Below, one piece after another: positions 9,010 to 16,955 of a DNA stretch of 64,000 bases; within the stretch, counting starts at the first letter, position 1, and each line of letters opens with the position of its first letter. The stretch lies in assembly GCA_023386955.1 (NCBI GenBank), contig JAEWIS010000060.1, forward strand, positions 62,001 to 126,000, written 5' to 3'. This DNA is from Bacillota bacterium. Lineage in GTDB: Bacteria > Bacillota > Bacilli > Paenibacillales > NBRC-103111. The notes beneath the pieces were generated by a model. The model was given only the letters and a program-made list of their open reading frames with translations. It was not told the DNA's origin and did no database searches. A program made the position numbers and the translations under genes.

Positions 9010-10272
9010 ATGGGGAAACGTGTATGGGATTGGGATCATAATTTGAAGGTCCGGTTAGCCGGCGAAGCCTTGTACAATATGCTGTTTTGGATGTACTTTC
9101 CGTTTATCACCGTGTATTTCAGCGAAGCCTTGGGCAGCGGCACGGCAGGGATCATGATGTCCCTTCCTCCGGTTTTCAGCATGTTCGGAAGCCTCCTGGG
9201 AGGGATGCTCACAGACCGATGGGGACGCCGTCCCGTGATGCTCCTGGGCGCTTCGGTGCAAACCGTCATGTTTGCCTGTTTTGCTGTATCGCCATCCCCT
9301 TGGATGGATTATGCGGCCTTTATCGGTCTGGGATTGGGAGGAGCCGTCTACCGGCCGGCCAGCTCGGCGATGGTGGCGGATCTTGTCCCGGCGGAGCAGC
9401 TGCGCCAGGTATTCGCCACCTTCATGACTGCGAATAATGTGGGCGCGGTGCTGGGGCCGGCTCTGGGGTCCTTCCTCTTCTTCCATTACCGGCAGGAGCT
9501 GCTGTGGACCTGCACGCTGGTGCTGCTTCTGTATCTGCTGGCGATTTACTTCATGGTGAAGGAGACCATGCCTCATGCGGCGGAGGGGCCCAAGGAACCG
9601 GTATCCATCTCCCGCAAGGTTCTGGAGCAGTGGAGAGGGTACGGCTTTATTTTCCGGGACAAAATATTCCTGGTTTATCTGGCGGCGGGGATTTTTGCCT
9701 TGGTGCCTATAATGCAACTGGATTTGTATCTGCCTGTTTACGTCATTCATCATGTGCCTGCCCAGACCCTGTTGGCCTGGAACGGTGCCTCCCTTACATT
9801 GTACGGGACGGATATTTTCGGGTGGCTGGTTGGCTTCAACGGCCTTTTGTTCGTCCTGTTCATCCTTCCGGTGACCCGCTGGTTCGCCAAGTGGAGGGAG
9901 CGGAATGTGTTCATTCTATCCTCGCTTCTGTCCGGCTTCGGCACCTTCTTCGTCGGCTTGCACACCAACATCTGGTACCTGTTTGCGGTTACGGTCATTT
10001 TCACCTTCGGGGAGATGGTCCGGTCTCCCGTCACTCAGAGCTTCATCAGCCGTTATGCGCCTGCTCATGCCCGCGGCCTATATCTGGGGGCCGACAGTCT
10101 GCAGAATACCGTCGGCAAATTCCTTGCTCCCATGACGGTTGTACTGTCCGGGTGGCTGCCGCCGCTGGCCATATTTACGGTTATCCTGGGCTCCGCCCTG
10201 GTCAGCATCGGGCTGTACTTCCAACTGTTCCGTTTGTACGGGGAAAAGCAAGCTGCAGCTGCTGGCGCTTGA
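9010..10272 (+). CDS. Major facilitator superfamily transporter (probable drug efflux)
   Basis: The 420-residue membrane protein has about 12 predicted helices. The MFS motif A between helices 2 and 3 is visible (GGMLTDRWGRRPVML), and a motif-C-like glycine/proline stretch (NNVGAVLGPALGSF) lies in helix 5. These point to a proton-driven exporter of the DHA1/YitG-like type. Its substrate is not identifiable. It lies just upstream of a macrolide phosphotransferase but on a separate predicted transcript, so a link to macrolide efflux is only a possibility. GAGAGGG precedes the ATG. Confidence 0.85.
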   Translation: MGKRVWDWDHNLKVRLAGEALYNMLFWMYFPFITVYFSEALGSGTAGIMMSLPPVFSMFGSLLGGMLTDRWGRRPVMLLGASVQTVMFACFAVSPSPWMDYAAFIGLGLGGAVYRPASSAMVADLVPAEQLRQVFATFMTANNVGAVLGPALGSFLFFHYRQELLWTCTLVLLLYLLAIYFMVKETMPHAAEGPKEPVSISRKVLEQWRGYGFIFRDKIFLVYLAAGIFALVPIMQLDLYLPVYVIHHVPAQTLLAWNGASLTLYGTDIFGWLVGFNGLLFVLFILPVTRWFAKWRERNVFILSSLLSGFGTFFVGLHTNIWYLFAVTVIFTFGEMVRSPVTQSFISRYAPAHARGLYLGADSLQNTVGKFLAPMTVVLSGWLPPLAIFTVILGSALVSIGLYFQLFRLYGEKQAAAAGA

Positions 10273-10298
10273 GGTCTGCTGGCCCGATGGCGTATACT
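10269..10298 (+). promoter_or_regulatory. Predicted promoter of the leader peptide and mph
   Basis: TTGAGG at 10269-10274 and TATACT at 10293-10298 are separated by 18 bases. Transcription would start near 10305, some 40 bases before the leader peptide. The -35 overlaps the stop region of the MFS gene. Confidence 0.55.
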
Positions 10299-10344
10299 GA
10301 AACTGGGTTTATGACCCGAATTTTTGTTACGGAGGGTTGTGCAC

Positions 10345-10374
10345 ATGGTCATCCATTACATTCGGCTGCGGTAA
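10345..10374 (+). CDS. Predicted macrolide-sensing leader peptide MVIHYIRLR
   Basis: This nine-codon open frame begins with ATG 8 bases after a strong ACGGAGGG site and ends Arg-Leu-Arg-stop. The R-L-R ending matches the +X+ motif at which macrolide-bound ribosomes stall, known from leader peptides such as ErmDL. It lies 118 bases upstream of a macrolide phosphotransferase. The downstream spacer holds small hairpins: ATGCT/AGCAT at 10378-10391, then AGCC/GGCT at 10396-10406 followed by a T-rich stretch. Drug-dependent stalling that exposes or extends mph expression is inferred; whether control is transcriptional or translational cannot be decided by eye. Confidence 0.7.
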   Translation: MVIHYIRLR

Positions 10375-10492
10375 GAAATGCTAAAGAGCATGATGAGCCT
10401 TAGGCTTGCCTGTTATTTTTGAAAAATCATCCGGGTAGGTTTATTTGGTTATGCACTTTAAGTATCTTACGAACGAATGAGGAGGATCATCC

Positions 10493-11431
10493 ATGAACGA
10501 GAAAAAGCGTACGATGGAAGAGATTTTGGAGCAAGCCCGTATTCACGGGATTGATATAGAGCCTGCTACAGCCAGGCTGAACGAATCGGGGCTGGATTTC
10601 CTGGCGGTGTTCGCCGACGCGGTGGATGGGGTGCGCTGGGTGCTCCGGCAGCCGCGGCGTTCCGATGTGATTGAATCCGCCGCCTATGAGCGGAAGGCGC
10701 TGGAGCTGGTTTCCCGGCATCTGCCGGTGGAGGTGCCGGATTGGCGTGTGCATACGCAGGAGCTTATCGCGTACCCCATGCTGGGAGGCGAGCCTGCGGC
10801 AACCATCAACCCCGAGCTGAAGCAGTACGATTGGGTGCTGGACCCGGCGCAGCTGCCGGAGGTATTCAAGCAATCGCTGGCGGAGACGCTGGCCGCTCTG
10901 CACCGCATCCCGGAAGAGGAGGCGGTGCAGGCAGGCCTCCGGGTACGCAGCCCTGCCGGGGTCCGGCAGCTCCTGAGTGAGCGGATGGACGAGGTGAAAG
11001 CCGCCTTCGGCGTATCCCGAACGCTCTGGGAGCGGTGGGAGAAGTGGCTTGCCGACGGCAGCCTCTGGCCGGAGCATTCCGCTCTTGTTCACGGGGATCT
11101 GCATCCCGGACATATCCTGGTGGATTCTGAGGGCAGAGTAACCGGACTGCTGGACTGGACAGAGGGGGAATATGCCGATCCTGCTGCAGATTTTGTGACC
11201 TATTACATGCTGTTCGGAGACGAGGGGCTCGCTGAGCTTCTTTCCCGGTACGAACAGGCTGGAGGACGGGTATGGCCCCGGATGGCGGAGCATATCAAGG
11301 AAACCGCGGCTGCCTATCCGATTCTCATCGCCATCTTCGCGATGAAGTCCGGATTGGAGGAATATAGGCTCATGGCCTGCGGGGCCTTGGGTGTAAATGA
11401 GAACGGCGAGGAGCTTACGGACGGAGTCTAA
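10493..11431 (+). CDS. mph: Macrolide 2'-phosphotransferase
   Basis: The 312-residue enzyme belongs to the Mph branch of the aminoglycoside phosphotransferase-like kinases, which inactivate macrolides by phosphorylating the desosamine 2'-hydroxyl. The catalytic loop VHGDLHPGHILVD is intact, with predicted catalytic Asp202, and the metal-binding segment LLDWTEGEY provides Asp221. The N-terminal lobe carries the nucleotide-binding strands (WVLRQPRR). Length fits Mph enzymes (~300 residues). GAGGAGG precedes the ATG. It is monocistronic, preceded by a short RLR leader peptide and closed by a terminator. The substrate range is not predictable, but the Mph assignment is well supported by the HGDLHPGH form. 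Confidence 0.88.
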   Translation: MNEKKRTMEEILEQARIHGIDIEPATARLNESGLDFLAVFADAVDGVRWVLRQPRRSDVIESAAYERKALELVSRHLPVEVPDWRVHTQELIAYPMLGGEPAATINPELKQYDWVLDPAQLPEVFKQSLAETLAALHRIPEEEAVQAGLRVRSPAGVRQLLSERMDEVKAAFGVSRTLWERWEKWLADGSLWPEHSALVHGDLHPGHILVDSEGRVTGLLDWTEGEYADPAADFVTYYMLFGDEGLAELLSRYEQAGGRVWPRMAEHIKETAAAYPILIAIFAMKSGLEEYRLMACGALGVNENGEELTDGV

Positions 11432-11457
11432 CTGTCCTGCTTCAAGAACATAATAGA

Positions 11458-11500
11458 AGAACAGCCCGGTGCGAAAGACGTGCCGGGCTGTTCTGCTTAG
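11458..11500 (+). terminator. Terminator hairpin of mph
   Basis: A 12-bp perfect stem, AGAACAGCCCGG with CCGGGCTGTTCT, is followed by only a short T-rich tail (GCTTAGG). The stem is strong, so termination is likely. Confidence 0.7.
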
Positions 11501-11521
11501 GTCATGTTTGCAAACACGACC
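11500..11521. promoter_or_regulatory. 22-bp near-perfect palindrome
   Basis: The half sites GGTCATGTTTG and CAAACACGACC are inverted repeats with a single mismatched pair, centred on TTTGCAAA. It lies about 75 bases upstream of the predicted start of the marR transcript. It could be an operator for an unidentified regulator. Confidence 0.4.
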
Positions 11522-11550
11522 GGGGGGCTGCAAATGCGCCATTAACTTTT

Positions 11551-11579
11551 TTGACAATCAGAATGGGATGATATATGAT
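11551..11579 (+). promoter_or_regulatory. Strong sigma-A promoter of the marR operon
   Basis: TTGACA at 11551-11556 and TATGAT at 11574-11579 are separated by exactly 17 bases. The predicted start near 11586 falls inside the first operator palindrome. Confidence 0.8.
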
Positions 11580-11607
11580 TGACTAAGTCAATGATTGACC
11601 ATGTCAA
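11579..11607. promoter_or_regulatory. Twin palindromic MarR-type operator
   Basis: Two copies of the same palindrome, TTGAC-N3-GTCAA, lie at 11579-11591 and 11595-11607, 16 bases centre to centre. They cover the end of the -10 box and the start of transcription. The arrangement is typical of autorepression by the MarR protein encoded immediately downstream. Confidence 0.75.
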
Positions 11608-11651
11608 ATAAACATCCGCAGGATCAGCCTGCGGAGCAAGGGAGGGATAGC

Positions 11652-12092
11652 TTGACCTGCTTCGGGGAACCGTCCATCTTGGACCAGCTACACCACCTAT
11701 ACAGCCAGATGAACACTGCAATGGGCCATTGTACGGGAGTTAGCCCCTCCCGGCTGCGGCTGCTGCAGCAGCTGTACCATCATGAAGAGATCAGCCAGAC
11801 GGCTCTCCAGAAGGAGCTGCAGATCGACAGCGCCGCCATTACCCGGCAGTTGAAGCAGCTGGAGGCGGAGGGCATTATCACGCGGCGGACCAATCCGGAG
11901 GACAACCGGATTACGCTGGTCCAGCTATCCGAGCTGGGCCGCAAGAGAATTATCCATCACCTGGAGGAGAAGGTCCGGTTTCTGGATTACATGCTCCAGG
12001 GCTTCAACCAAGAGGAACAGCAGCAGCTTGCCGGGATGATTGCCCGTTTGCAAGCCAACATTCAATTATATAAAGGAGAGGAAACCCAATGA
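11652..12092 (+). CDS. MarR family transcriptional regulator
   Basis: The 146-residue winged-helix repressor shows the family layout. The recognition region reads ISQTALQKELQIDSAAITRQLKQLEAEGIITRR (residues ~52-84), then the wing NPEDNRITLVQLSELG, then the dimerisation helix. Cys3 and Cys27 near the N-terminus could sense electrophiles, as in redox-responsive MarR proteins, but this is inference. TTG at 11652 is chosen because GGGAGGG lies six bases upstream and it gives the usual MarR length; an in-frame ATG at 11601 lies within the operator. It is co-transcribed with a nitroreductase, overlapping it by four bases. Confidence 0.88.
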   Translation: MTCFGEPSILDQLHHLYSQMNTAMGHCTGVSPSRLRLLQQLYHHEEISQTALQKELQIDSAAITRQLKQLEAEGIITRRTNPEDNRITLVQLSELGRKRIIHHLEEKVRFLDYMLQGFNQEEQQQLAGMIARLQANIQLYKGEETQ

Positions 12093-12727
12093 GCATTCAA
12101 ACGGTAACAAATGATTTCGAAACCATCGTCAGCGGACGACGTTCCATCCGGCAATACGACCCATCCGTTATCATCAGCAAAGAGGAAATGAAGGAAATTC
12201 TCCGGAAAACCACCCTGGCTCCTTCCTCGGTGAATATGCAGCCTTGGCACTTCCTGGTGATCCAAAGCCCGGAGGGCAAGGAAAAGCTGGCTCAGCTGGC
12301 CAGCTTCAACAAGAAGCAGGTGGAGACCTCCTCTGCCGTCATCGCTGTATTCGCGGATTTGAACAGTGTGGAGAATCTGGAGGCGATCTACAGCAGCGCG
12401 GTAGAGCTGGGGCTGATGCCCGAGGACGTCAAGGCTAAACAAATGGCCTTTATCTCCCAGCATTATGCCACTGCAACCCCTGAGCTGCTCCGCGATACCG
12501 CCCTTATCGATTGTGGTCTGGTCTCCATGCAGCTGATGCTGGTTGCCCGGGCCCATGGTTATGACACCAATCCCATTGGCGGCTTCGATAAGGAGCACAT
12601 TGCCGAAGCCTTCGGACTGGACGCCCAGCGTTACCTGCCCGTGATGCTGATCTCTCTCGGCAAAGCAGCCGAAAGCGGCTATGCGTCCGTACGGCTTCCG
12701 GTAGAAAAAATCGCTGACTGGAAATAA
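12089..12727 (+). CDS. Nitroreductase family protein
   Basis: The 212-residue FMN-dependent oxidoreductase belongs to the nitroreductase superfamily. The N-terminal FMN-phosphate motif SGRRSIRQYD and the segment APSSVNMQPWHFLV are intact. The C-terminal GGFDKEHIAEAFGLD...LPVMLISLG block is typical of the family. The gene overlaps marR by ATGA and is followed by an ABM-domain gene. The trio resembles quinone- and azo-stress operons such as B. subtilis mhq genes, so two-electron reduction of quinones or nitro compounds is the likely role. The real substrate is unknown. Confidence 0.87.
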   Translation: MSIQTVTNDFETIVSGRRSIRQYDPSVIISKEEMKEILRKTTLAPSSVNMQPWHFLVIQSPEGKEKLAQLASFNKKQVETSSAVIAVFADLNSVENLEAIYSSAVELGLMPEDVKAKQMAFISQHYATATPELLRDTALIDCGLVSMQLMLVARAHGYDTNPIGGFDKEHIAEAFGLDAQRYLPVMLISLGKAAESGYASVRLPVEKIADWK

Positions 12728-12774
12728 TCCATTTGCTCCGAACACCCATAAAAGACGAAAAGGATGAACACACC

Positions 12775-13080
12775 ATGATCATTATTCACGCGTCCCTCCG
12801 CATCAATCCGGCTAAAAATGAAGAGTTCCTGCAGGAGGTTGAGGGTCTGCTTGCCGCTTCCAGAGCCGAGGAGGGTAATGTCTCTTACGATTTGTTCCAG
12901 GAGACGGGCAAGGAGCACTCCTATCTGATGGTCGAGGTTTGGAAAAGTCCCGAGGCCGTGGACGTCCATAACAAAAGCAGCCACTTCCAGGCCTTCGGGG
13001 CCAAAGCGAAGGAGTTTTTGGCCGCACCGCTGGGTCTGAATGTATTCAACGGCGAGCAAGTCAAAACAGCAGGCCATTAA
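12775..13080 (+). CDS. ABM-domain (quinol monooxygenase-like) protein
   Basis: The 101-residue protein is a single antibiotic-biosynthesis-monooxygenase fold, a dimeric ferredoxin-like barrel. Recognisable features are the opening IIIHASLRINPAKNEEFL, the central NVSYDLFQET and the VEVWKSPEAVDVHNKSSHFQAF segment with its conserved His. Relatives include YgiN, which oxidises menadiol. Third gene of the marR operon, ending at a terminator. Together with the nitroreductase it suggests quinone handling. AAAAGGATG before the ATG is a modest ribosome binding site. Confidence 0.83.
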   Translation: MIIIHASLRINPAKNEEFLQEVEGLLAASRAEEGNVSYDLFQETGKEHSYLMVEVWKSPEAVDVHNKSSHFQAFGAKAKEFLAAPLGLNVFNGEQVKTAGH

Positions 13081-13095
13081 TCGGCTTGCGCGCAA

Positions 13096-13139
13096 AAAAC
13101 GGGGATTCTTCAGGCGTAAAGCCGGAGGATCCCCGTTTT
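13096..13139. terminator. Bidirectional terminator
   Basis: AAAACGGGGAT and ATCCCCGTTTT form an 11-bp stem with T-rich sequence on both sides. It serves the marR operon from the left and the Bce-type permease gene from the right. Confidence 0.85.
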
Positions 13140-13163
13140 GTTGTTATGCGGAAGCGGCCGCGT

Positions 13164-15095
13164 TTACAGCGATTCGCCAATGACCCGTTTGTAATAGAGC
13201 ACGGACAGCACGCCGAAGATGGAATAAAGTCCGGTATACAGCAGCATCACCAGAATCGTGGGTGACAGCATCTCTGTCCCGAAGAAGAACCACCCTGATT
13301 TTACGGCGAAATAACTATGGCTCAAGCCCACCACCAGCGGGATGCCGAAGTTGAACAGCTGCTTGAAGCGGATGCCTGCGAGCAGGTTCCCGGGGGTAAA
13401 GCCCAGCTTCCGCAGAATGGTGTAGCCGCTTTTTTCCTCCTCGCTTTCATCCATCTGCTTGAAGTACAGGATACAGCCGGAGGTGATCAGGAAGGTGAGT
13501 CCCAGGAAGGCCACAATAAACATAATCAGGCCCATGTTGGTGCGTTGGTCCACCTTAGTCTGGTACTGTGAGAAGCTGTTGAAGGCGTCTCCCTCATGGG
13601 TTAAAAAGATCTCATTGGCCGCGGCAATTTGGTTAGAGTCGTCCAGGTTGATTCCGTAATACACCTCGGATACCTTATAGCGTTTGGGCGGGGTAACTGC
13701 GGCTGCCGCGGAGATGGTCCGGTAATCCGCTTCATCCACCACCAGCGCTTGTCCGTAATACATGGGTAAAACGGAAATCTTGGAGACGGAGGTGACGGTC
13801 AGCGGAATGGTTTTGCCCCCAAGCTCAATCCCGATTTCCACATTGCTGCGCGGAGACAGCATATTAAACAGGGAGGAGCCGGCGCTGAAATGGGCTTCCC
13901 CGGGCTTAACGTCCATGCCTACTGCCGTATCCTCCACCATATTGACGGCCAAACCCGATAAATCTGCCATTGCCATAGCGGAAGCATCGACAAATTTGGA
14001 GGCTTCAATCTCCAGTTGAAACGAGGGAATCCGAACCTCCCGGAAGCTGATGCTGCTTGCATGAAGCGCTTCTGTGAACCGGTCCTTGTCCTTCTCCTTC
14101 ACAAAGCCGAAATGATGCGGAGACACATCCCTGGCGGTGGTTTCCGTGGAAGTATACGAGATGTAGCTTAACGACAGAAGCCCGATAGCCAGAGCGGATA
14201 CGGTGGTAATGACTGTCAGCAGAAGCGCGTTGGACCGCATCCGGAACATAATGGAGGACAGGGACAGCACCTCGTTTACGGACAGGTAGCCGTTTTTGCT
14301 TTTGCGGATCAAATTGAACAAAAAGCGCACGGAGCCTTTGTAGAACAGGTAGGTGCCGGCGATTACCAAGGCGAGAATGGCAACCATAGCCATCATCAGC
14401 TCCTCCATGGTCGTGAACGCGCCGCCGAACAGCCGGGCGGACAGAGCGTAGCCCCCACCGATGAAGCCCAGACCCAAGAGCCCCATGATGATGTCCCACA
14501 CGGAGATGCGTTTAACCCGCTCTTGTGCGGTGGACGTGACCCGGAACAGGGACAGAATGGTCTGGCCCTTGATAAACAGGTAATTCATGAGCATGATCAA
14601 CAGGTACACGGTGGCGAAGACGAGGACGGTCTGCAGCAGCGCCTGGGGCGAAAATTGCAGCCGGGCCATTTCGTCCACGCCGATAATCTTGAAGAGAATC
14701 ATGAGAATCAGCCGGGATACGGCAAACCCCGCCCCGATTCCCAGAAGCATGGAGCCGAAATAGAGAATCAAGTTCTCGGCGCTAAGCAGCCGGAATATTT
14801 TCCCCTTGGTGAGCCCGATTAATTGGAACAAACCGATTTCACGGCTGCGGCGTTTGATGAAAATGGTGTTGGCATAAAGCAGAAAAATAGCAACGATGGC
14901 CACCAGCAGGATGGAGGAGGCGCCGATGGCTGCCGCTCCTTTGATGCTACCCTCCGCTTCGTCCATGGCCGGGTCGTACCGCAGGGTCACGAAGGAAAAA
15001 TACAGGGCCACGCTGAAGATCAGCGCAAACACATAAAGATAGTAGTTGCGGATGTTCTTCTTGAGGTTGCGCAGGATGATAAAATGGATGCTCAT
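13164..15095 (-). CDS. BceB-type ABC transporter permease (FtsX family)
   Basis: The 643-residue permease has the architecture of Bce-type antimicrobial-peptide transporters: an FtsX-like bundle at the N-terminus, a large extracellular domain (about residues 310-510) between membrane segments, and a final helix group. Length is typical for BceB. It overlaps its ATPase gene by four bases. In this family the permease senses peptide antibiotics bound to lipid II-cycle intermediates and signals to the partner kinase. The kinase and regulator genes lie directly upstream here, which supports a complete sensing-detoxification module. Which peptide is recognised is unknown. Confidence 0.9.
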   Translation of the reverse strand: MSIHFIILRNLKKNIRNYYLYVFALIFSVALYFSFVTLRYDPAMDEAEGSIKGAAAIGASSILLVAIVAIFLLYANTIFIKRRSREIGLFQLIGLTKGKIFRLLSAENLILYFGSMLLGIGAGFAVSRLILMILFKIIGVDEMARLQFSPQALLQTVLVFATVYLLIMLMNYLFIKGQTILSLFRVTSTAQERVKRISVWDIIMGLLGLGFIGGGYALSARLFGGAFTTMEELMMAMVAILALVIAGTYLFYKGSVRFLFNLIRKSKNGYLSVNEVLSLSSIMFRMRSNALLLTVITTVSALAIGLLSLSYISYTSTETTARDVSPHHFGFVKEKDKDRFTEALHASSISFREVRIPSFQLEIEASKFVDASAMAMADLSGLAVNMVEDTAVGMDVKPGEAHFSAGSSLFNMLSPRSNVEIGIELGGKTIPLTVTSVSKISVLPMYYGQALVVDEADYRTISAAAAVTPPKRYKVSEVYYGINLDDSNQIAAANEIFLTHEGDAFNSFSQYQTKVDQRTNMGLIMFIVAFLGLTFLITSGCILYFKQMDESEEEKSGYTILRKLGFTPGNLLAGIRFKQLFNFGIPLVVGLSHSYFAVKSGWFFFGTEMLSPTILVMLLYTGLYSIFGVLSVLYYKRVIGESL

Positions 15096-15847
15096 GGCTG
15101 CACCCCGCCCAGCACTCCTTGGGTTTTAATAATATCCCCTAAGAAGGACTGCCGGGTTTCCGTGCCCTTCTCCAGCTGGGTGTAAATTTGACCGTCCCGG
15201 ATAAACACCACCCGGCTGCAGAAGCTGGCGGCCATGGGATCATGGGTGACCATTACGATGGTGGCCTGGCGCTTCTGGTTCATCTCGGAGAGTTTGTTCA
15301 GCAGGTCGGAGGCGGACTTGGAATCCAGGGCCCCCGTAGGCTCATCGGCGAAAATAATCCCCGGCTGATGAATGAAGGCTCTGGCTGCGGAGGTCCGCTG
15401 CTTCTGCCCCCCGGAGATTTCCGACGGGTATTTATCCTTCAGCTCGAAGATGCCCAGCTCCCGGGCTACCTCCTCAAACCGCTGGTGGGCTTCGCGGCGG
15501 CTGATATCCGTGATGGATAAGGGCAGCAGCACATTTTCCTTTACGGTCAGGGTATCCAGCAGGTTATAATCCTGAAAAATAAAACCCAGGTGGCGCTTGC
15601 GGAATTCTGCAAGGGCTTTTTCCTTCATGCTGGTGAAGGTTTGGCCTTCGATATCGATAGTGCCCTGGCTTACCCGGTCGATGGAGGACAGGACATTCAG
15701 AAGAGTCGTTTTCCCTGACCCGGACGGGCCCATAATGCCCACAAATTCGCCCTTGCGCACCTTCAGGTCGATGCCCTTGAGCACCTCCTGGCGGTTCAGC
15801 TTGTTGCCGTAGGTTTTGTAAATATTGGAGGCTTCCAGAATCGTCAT
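15092..15847 (-). CDS. BceA-type ABC transporter ATPase
   Basis: The 251-residue nucleotide-binding protein is of the LolD/MacB/BceA type. Walker A is GPSGSGKT at residues 40-47, the Q-loop is [11 protein letters not shown], the signature is ISGGQKQR, and the Walker B region reads [13 protein letters not shown] with the catalytic Glu and D-loop. The H-loop His lies in VMVTHDP. All catalytic residues are present. The start ATG is preceded on the minus strand by AAAGGAGTG. It is coupled to the permease and separated from the sensor kinase by ~100 bases that hold a candidate promoter and regulator site. Confidence 0.93.
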   Translation of the reverse strand: MTILEASNIYKTYGNKLNRQEVLKGIDLKVRKGEFVGIMGPSGSGKTTLLNVLSSIDRVSQGTIDIEGQTFTSMKEKALAEFRKRHLGFIFQDYNLLDTLTVKENVLLPLSITDISRREAHQRFEEVARELGIFELKDKYPSEISGGQKQRTSAARAFIHQPGIIFADEPTGALDSKSASDLLNKLSEMNQKRQATIVMVTHDPMAASFCSRVVFIRDGQIYTQLEKGTETRQSFLGDIIKTQGVLGGVQP

Positions 15848-15873
15848 ATTTGCTTCACTCCTTTGATACCTCC

Positions 15874-15952
15874 ATCATAAGTCAGGGCACAGGGCTTTTT
15901 CCTGCGTTTCGCCGAACAAAAGAAAGGAGCATGTGACATTATTGTCACATGC
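15874..15952 (-). promoter_or_regulatory. Candidate BceR-type operator and bceA-like promoter
   Basis: A perfect 24-bp palindrome at 15929-15952 (half site GCATGTGACA, centre ATAA on the minus strand) contains TGACA-N4-TGTCA, matching the TNACA-N4-TGTNA pattern reported for BceR-like regulators. A -10 hexamer TATGAT lies on the minus strand at 15874-15879 with no good -35, as expected for an activated promoter. The palindrome overlaps the kinase stop codon and would sit about 75 bases upstream of the transcription start. Confidence 0.65.
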
Positions 15953-16955
15953 CCGCAAGACGGACCAAATCGTTCTCCCGGGGGAATACCAGCGTAAACG
16001 CGCTGCCTTCGCCGGGCACGGATTCCGCCTTGATGACGATGAGAAGGGATTGTGCCGCCTGTTGGGCCAGATAAAGCCCCATGCCGGTGGCGCTGCCCCC
16101 GTCCTGCCGGTTGCGGGTGGAGGTGAAGCCTTTGTCGAAGATCCGCGGCAGATCCTTGGGCTCGATTCCCCTGCCCCGGTCGCGGACGGTCAGAAGCACA
16201 TGGGCATCCTGCTCCTCGCTGGTGATGGAAATATCCGTGCCTGGTCCGCTGTATTTCACTGCGTTGCTGAGCAGCTGCCGCAGGATGAAGCCCAGCCACT
16301 TGGCATCGGTCAGGGTCTCTTCCGCCTTCAGATTCAGCTCAAACCCGATTCCCTTGGGAATGCACCAGGACCTGAGATCGCGGATTTCCTTGTTCAGCAC
16401 TGGCCCCAGCTGGACTGATTCAATGTAGAGGTCATTCTTTAGAAAAGGCAGGCGCTTGCGGTGCAGCTCCTGGTCCAGCAGCAGATGAATCCGCAGCCAC
16501 TCCTGCTGGAGCTGGTTCTTCAGAGGTTCGTCGGTGACCCGGCCCAGCATCAGATGCATGGCAGAGAGGGGGGTCTTCACCTCGTGAATCCAGGAGAGCA
16601 GATCATTCTTCTCCTGCTCCAGAACATGGGCGTTGGATGCGGACTCCCGGCGGCTGCCCTCGGTTTGGTCCAGCACGGCTTCCCGGACGATGGCCTGGAA
16701 GGGGCTGGCTGCTTCCGGGAGGGCCTGGGGATCATACAGATGCTCCCCGGCCTCCAGGTTCCGGTAAAAGCGGGTTTCCCGGAAGTACCGCCAGCAGAGG
16801 AAGGCGGCGCACAGGATTGCGTTCAGCCCGGCCAGATAAAGGGCCGGCAGGAGAGCGATGGACGGGTCCACATAAGCCACGAACAGCAGCAGCAGCTCCA
16901 GCACCAAGAGGAGCAGGAGCCAGCTGCGGCGCTCCTTCAGGTAGCGGCGGATCAT
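15945..16955 (-). CDS. BceS-type intramembrane-sensing histidine kinase
   Basis: The 336-residue kinase has two N-terminal membrane helices (about residues 12-29 and 34-54) joined by a very short loop and no extracellular sensor domain, the mark of Bce-type kinases that read the flux of their ABC transporter. The dimerisation helix carries SWIHEVKTPLSAMHLM with His124 as the phosphorylation site. The ATPase domain shows the N box (RQLLSNAVKYSG), G1 (VRDRGRGIEP) and G2 (GMGLYLAQQ). The start ATG overlaps the regulator stop by four bases. Confidence 0.92.
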   Translation of the reverse strand: MIRRYLKERRSWLLLLLVLELLLLFVAYVDPSIALLPALYLAGLNAILCAAFLCWRYFRETRFYRNLEAGEHLYDPQALPEAASPFQAIVREAVLDQTEGSRRESASNAHVLEQEKNDLLSWIHEVKTPLSAMHLMLGRVTDEPLKNQLQQEWLRIHLLLDQELHRKRLPFLKNDLYIESVQLGPVLNKEIRDLRSWCIPKGIGFELNLKAEETLTDAKWLGFILRQLLSNAVKYSGPGTDISITSEEQDAHVLLTVRDRGRGIEPKDLPRIFDKGFTSTRNRQDGGSATGMGLYLAQQAAQSLLIVIKAESVPGEGSAFTLVFPRENDLVRLAGM

